Positions 6,620 through 8,811 of a DNA stretch of 8,811 nt are shown here, piece after piece (position 1 is the first letter of the stretch; every line of letters begins with the position of its first letter). The DNA comes from Solirubrobacteraceae bacterium. Lineage in GTDB: Bacteria; Actinomycetota; Thermoleophilia; Solirubrobacterales; Solirubrobacteraceae. The stretch is taken from the NCBI GenBank assembly GCA_030038955.1, contig JASHQV010000038.1:1-8811 (forward strand), read 5' to 3'. A model generated the notes under the pieces. It had not been told where the DNA came from. It saw only the letters and a program-made list of their open reading frames with translations, and did not search any database. The position numbers were made by a program, and so were the translations under genes.

Positions 6620-8148
6620 GAACGGGAGTTCAGGAGCGCACTGCGCTCAGCCTCATACTCGTGAGCGCCATCCCGATCGCCCATGGCGGCTGCTTGCTCC
6701 GGGGTCGCCGGCACCCACTCCTTCATGCGCAGTGGGAGCTTGTCCTGCACGCGACGACGAATTACGAACAGCACCAGGGACATCAGCAGGATCCCCACGC
6801 CGATCAGCGCTTCGGTCGTTCCGCCGTACCCGGCCAGGGCTGGAGAGGTGGCGCCGACGATGATGATCACGCCGTTGAAGATCGCGATCGCGATCGCGAT
6901 CGCGATCCACCCGCGACCCGCTCGGATTGGCCGCGGCCACGCTGGACGATCCCGGCGCAACAGCACAAATCCGGTGACTGCAAAGAAGATCGCCGTCATG
7001 TAGCCGAGGTTGCTGGCAAACAGAATCGACAACGTATTGCCGACGAACAGGACCAGGAGAGTATTGACAACCAGGTCAAGCGTCATCGCTCGAGACGGCA
7101 TGTTGTGCTTGTTCAAGTGATCCAGCTGCTTGATGATCATGCCATCGCGGGCGATCCCGTACATGGCGCGTCCCGCATCGGCGGTCGCATTGATCATGTT
7201 GGCCAACAGCGCCAAGCACAGGACGACGGTGAAGAACCCGGAGCCGCCGCCGAGTAGGCGATGGAATGCCTGCTGGAGATAGGTGACAGGGTTGTTGAGG
7301 ACGTCCTGGTGGCTGACCATGCCCGCAGGTGCGATTGACCCGACAGTCATGAACAGGATCAAGACCAGAGCGACCCCTCCCAGCGCACGGCGTGAATCGC
7401 GTTTCTGGTCCTTGTACTCCGGCGAATACGTCGCAGCTGACTCGGCCGAATACGCTGACCATCCCATCACATATAGATAAACCAACGCAAGCTTCCATCC
7501 GCCCCATGCCTGGCCGTGCAGCCCAAGCCCCCACGTCAGCTGCTTGGAGCTCCAAGCGCCGCTCACGAACGGCCCGACAAGCAGTGTCAGGACAACCAAC
7601 CCGGCAAGAATCCCGATCCCCCGGTTAACCAACGCGGCGGGCCGGACCCCAGACACGTTCAGCAACCAGACGAGGAGGATCGTGCCGATGCCGATGAAAT
7701 CCGCAAGACCCACGTGCACCGCGCCGTCCCACACAGACCAGGTCGCGTGGGGGAAGAACTGGGCCTGTATAAGCCCGCCGATCACGGTTGCATAGACCGC
7801 AAGCGCAAACGACCAACCCGACCAATACCCAACTGCTGCCAGCGGGCCGACGGGGGAGAAGTGCTTGCGCCAGGCCTCAAACGCATACAGGGAGATGCCT
7901 CCCGGCTTGTTCGGGAACATTGCCGCCATCTCGGCAAACAGCACGATCTGGAGGAGGGCCACGATCGTGCTCACGCCCCACAGCGCCATAGCAGTCCAAG
8001 CTCCGAGCACGCCGACGGAATACCCGACCAAAGCGAAGATGGCTGGGCCCGCGGAGAAGACAAGCCAGAATCCGTGGTGCCACGTAATGTTGCGCTCGAA
8101 CTGCGCGGACTCGCTCGCGGGTGCTAATTCCGTAGCGTCGCCCGCCAT
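6616..8148 (-). CDS. APC-superfamily amino acid/polyamine-type permease
   Basis: Integral membrane transporter of 510 aa with about 12 or more hydrophobic segments, from near residue 28 to 463. The N-terminal region is typical: FSAGPAIFALVGYSVGVLGA (31-50), then AEMAAMFPNKPGGISLYAFE (72-91), the APC loop between helices 2 and 3. A charged cytoplasmic tail follows (about 464-510). Residues 415-423 are an Ile-Ala repeat encoded by a DNA hexamer repeat. The ATG at 8148 has GAGG five bases upstream. A GTG at 8166 is an alternative, with AGGAG five bases before it, adding six residues. The frame continues to TTG 8292, but that TTG is the predicted -35 element, so it is not used. The stop shares CTAG with the synthetase stop. 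Probably imports the pathway substrate, possibly an amino acid, amine or amide, by proton symport; substrate not readable. Confidence 0.92.
   Translation of the reverse strand: MAGDATELAPASESAQFERNITWHHGFWLVFSAGPAIFALVGYSVGVLGAWTAMALWGVSTIVALLQIVLFAEMAAMFPNKPGGISLYAFEAWRKHFSPVGPLAAVGYWSGWSFALAVYATVIGGLIQAQFFPHATWSVWDGAVHVGLADFIGIGTILLVWLLNVSGVRPAALVNRGIGILAGLVVLTLLVGPFVSGAWSSKQLTWGLGLHGQAWGGWKLALVYLYVMGWSAYSAESAATYSPEYKDQKRDSRRALGGVALVLILFMTVGSIAPAGMVSHQDVLNNPVTYLQQAFHRLLGGGSGFFTVVLCLALLANMINATADAGRAMYGIARDGMIIKQLDHLNKHNMPSRAMTLDLVVNTLLVLFVGNTLSILFASNLGYMTAIFFAVTGFVLLRRDRPAWPRPIRAGRGWIAIAIAIAIFNGVIIIVGATSPALAGYGGTTEALIGVGILLMSLVLFVIRRRVQDKLPLRMKEWVPATPEQAAAMGDRDGAHEYEAERSALLNSRS
6880..6907. 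repeat. GATCGC hexanucleotide tandem repeat inside the permease gene
   Basis: Four full GATCGC units plus GATC run through a coding helix. On the minus strand they read ATC GCG repeated, giving Ile-Ala-Ile-Ala through residues 415-423 of the permease. Gain or loss of a unit would add or remove two residues without shifting the frame. The stretch also packs five GATC sites and overlapping GCGATCGC palindromes into 28 bases. Confidence 0.85.
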
Positions 8149-8263
8149 CGCTCCCTCTACCGCCACGACCACTCCTCTCTCATACACAGAATCCGAGGCT
8201 CCCCAGCGCACTCTCCGACTGGATTGTCGCCCGAGGTTCCATCGGCCAGTCTGGTTCGCGGCT

Positions 8264-8292
8264 AGACTAACGGACGTTTGTGTGTAGGTCAA
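8264..8292 (-). promoter_or_regulatory. Predicted promoter of the permease gene
   Basis: On the minus strand TTGACC (8292-8287) is followed after 17 bases by TAGTCT (8269-8264). The operator at 8266-8281 fills the spacer and the start of the -10. Transcription would begin near 8257, giving a leader of about 110 bases. The -35 has five of six consensus bases and the -10 three of six. Confidence 0.5.
8266..8281. promoter_or_regulatory. Operator palindrome O5 in the permease promoter
   Basis: ACTAACG-GA-CGTTTGT matches 13 of the 14 defined bases of the shared palindrome. It lies between the predicted -35 and -10 of the permease, so binding would exclude RNA polymerase. With O1 and O4 it is one of the three strongest copies in the window. 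Confidence 0.62.
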
Positions 8293-8356
8293 GACACGAG
8301 TTTACGAAGCGGCGGGTTTGCCGGTATTTACTGCGCGAAGCCGATCTGTGGAACCT

Positions 8357-8372
8357 GCGAACGATCGTTAGC
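8357..8372. promoter_or_regulatory. Operator-like palindrome O6 in the right-hand gap
   Basis: GCGAACG-AT-CGTTAGC matches 11 of 14 defined bases, with a perfect 10-bp core AACGATCGTT. It is 91 bp centre to centre from O5. No gene starts close to it in this window, so it may be an auxiliary site for the permease promoter or belong to a promoter I cannot see. Confidence 0.4.
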
Positions 8373-8687
8373 AGATTCATTTCTGGAAAGTGGCTAGTGG
8401 CCCGGAAGCGGGACGAGTCACCCGATCGGAAAGCCACAGCATCGACCGCGCGGTCCGCGCCTCGATGCACCCCAACGTCGGCGCTGCCGGGGGCTCCGCT
8501 CGCGCGCCACCAAGCAACGCAACGGCGGCCGGGACGCCCGAACCTTCGCACTGCACCGCGAACAGCCGATCGACCTCCCCGCGGTCGAGGATCGTCGCGC
8601 TCGAGCCAGCGCCCCCACTGCCAGCTCGCAACAGCTCTCATAAGGTCCCTCGTCAAGCTATCTCCGCAGGCGACGGCGGAGGTGGTT

Positions 8688-8716
8688 CCAGGCGGCTCAG
8701 ACGTAGACGCGCCTGG
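8688..8716. terminator. Inverted repeat just past the right-edge gene
   Basis: CCAGGCG (8688-8694) pairs with CGCCTGG (8710-8716) around a 15-base loop, 7 bases beyond the stop of the minus-strand partial gene. The position fits a terminator, but there is no T run and the loop is long. Confidence 0.3.
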
Positions 8717-8723
8717 CGGCCTG

Positions 8724-8811
8724 TCAATTCTCGGGCGGCAGCTCGCCGCAGCGCACGCACCGGGCCCGCCAGCCGAGCGGCAGCACCTGCACGACGAGCT
8801 TGCGGCCGCAG
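8724..8811 (-). CDS. C-terminal end of a leftward gene with a CxxC motif (partial)
   Basis: The last 28 codons before a TGA at 8726-8724 read as ordinary protein: a cysteine at the window edge followed by GRKLVVQVLPLGWRARC, then VRCGELPPEN. Third positions are almost all G or C, unlike the gap beside it. The C-V-R-C-G motif, 17 residues after Cys-Gly-Arg, suggests the second half of a zinc-ribbon knuckle pair whose first half lies just outside. The gene starts beyond the right edge, so family and length are unknown. It could be a small zinc-ribbon protein or the tail of a larger one. An inverted repeat follows its stop. Confidence 0.5.
   Translation of the reverse strand, partial: CGRKLVVQVLPLGWRARCVRCGELPPEN

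Larger units (their letters stand above)
8293..8723. other. Gene-poor region of about 430 bases
   Basis: I find no convincing gene here. It holds the palindrome at 8357-8372 and, on the minus strand, an 84-codon frame (8631-8377, TTG start) with fairly G/C-rich third positions but no recognisable family and no good ribosome binding site. A second minus-strand frame offers ATG at 8641 and overlaps it, which could reflect a decayed gene with a frameshift, but nothing confirms that. High-GC DNA commonly keeps several frames open, and here a plus-strand frame is open as well. Confidence 0.5.

Noticed and set aside
6880..6907. CRISPR array or origin iterons
   Set aside because: The GATCGC units are contiguous without spacers, lie inside a coding helix and have no cas or rep genes nearby.
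7516..8127. 203-codon plus-strand frame opposite the permease
   Set aside because: Shadow of membrane-protein coding sequence, full of Pro, Arg and His, with no domain.
8267..8656. 129-codon minus-strand frame in the right-hand gap
   Set aside because: It runs over both operator-like palindromes and the permease promoter, and its translation is Arg/Trp-rich without any family resemblance. A decayed gene is possible but not supported.

Overview
The window is high-GC DNA (roughly 60-65% G+C by eye) with dense genes, GTG and ATG starts, and mostly G/C third codon positions. It looks like the chromosome of a soil-type bacterium. The fused NDP-forming acyl-CoA synthetase, the KstR2-like TetR regulator and the codon use fit an actinobacterium best, but a high-GC proteobacterium cannot be excluded from the sequence alone.

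Layout, left to right: a probable leftward gene starts at the left edge (only its start codon is inside) behind a promoter carrying a perfect palindrome. Next come a leftward TetR-family regulator (154-816), a divergent rightward crotonase-family enoyl-CoA hydratase/isomerase (928-1746), and a leftward two-gene operon converging on it. That operon holds an amidase-signature hydrolase (3056-4510) followed, through an ATGA overlap, by a crotonyl-CoA carboxylase/reductase-like enoyl-CoA reductase (1803-3059). Divergent from the amidase is a fused NDP-forming acyl-CoA synthetase (4619-6619). It converges on a leftward APC-superfamily permease (6616-8148), and the two stop codons share one CTAG. 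The right end (8282-8723) is gene-poor, with one more operator-like palindrome. At the right edge lies the tail of a leftward gene with a CxxC motif.

The main result is a shared 16-bp palindrome, ACTAACR-NN-YGTTAGT. It is perfect at 34-49 and 4585-4600, has one mismatch at 8266-8281, is degenerate at 4528-4543 and 8357-8372, and appears as a half-site at 865-876. The sites lie on or beside the predicted promoters of the left-edge gene, the crotonase, the amidase/synthetase pair and the permease. This is what one small TetR regulon would look like, with the regulator at 154-816 as the obvious candidate.

Working model (inference): the permease imports an amide, amino acid or related compound, the amidase frees a carboxylic acid, the synthetase makes its CoA thioester, and the reductase and crotonase process a 2-enoyl-CoA. 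The regulator would release DNA on binding a CoA-ester intermediate. The reductase is notable because two of the four residues that hold CO2 in carboxylating enoyl-CoA reductases appear changed (Asn to Asp, Glu to Gln). It may therefore be a plain reductase rather than a carboxylase.
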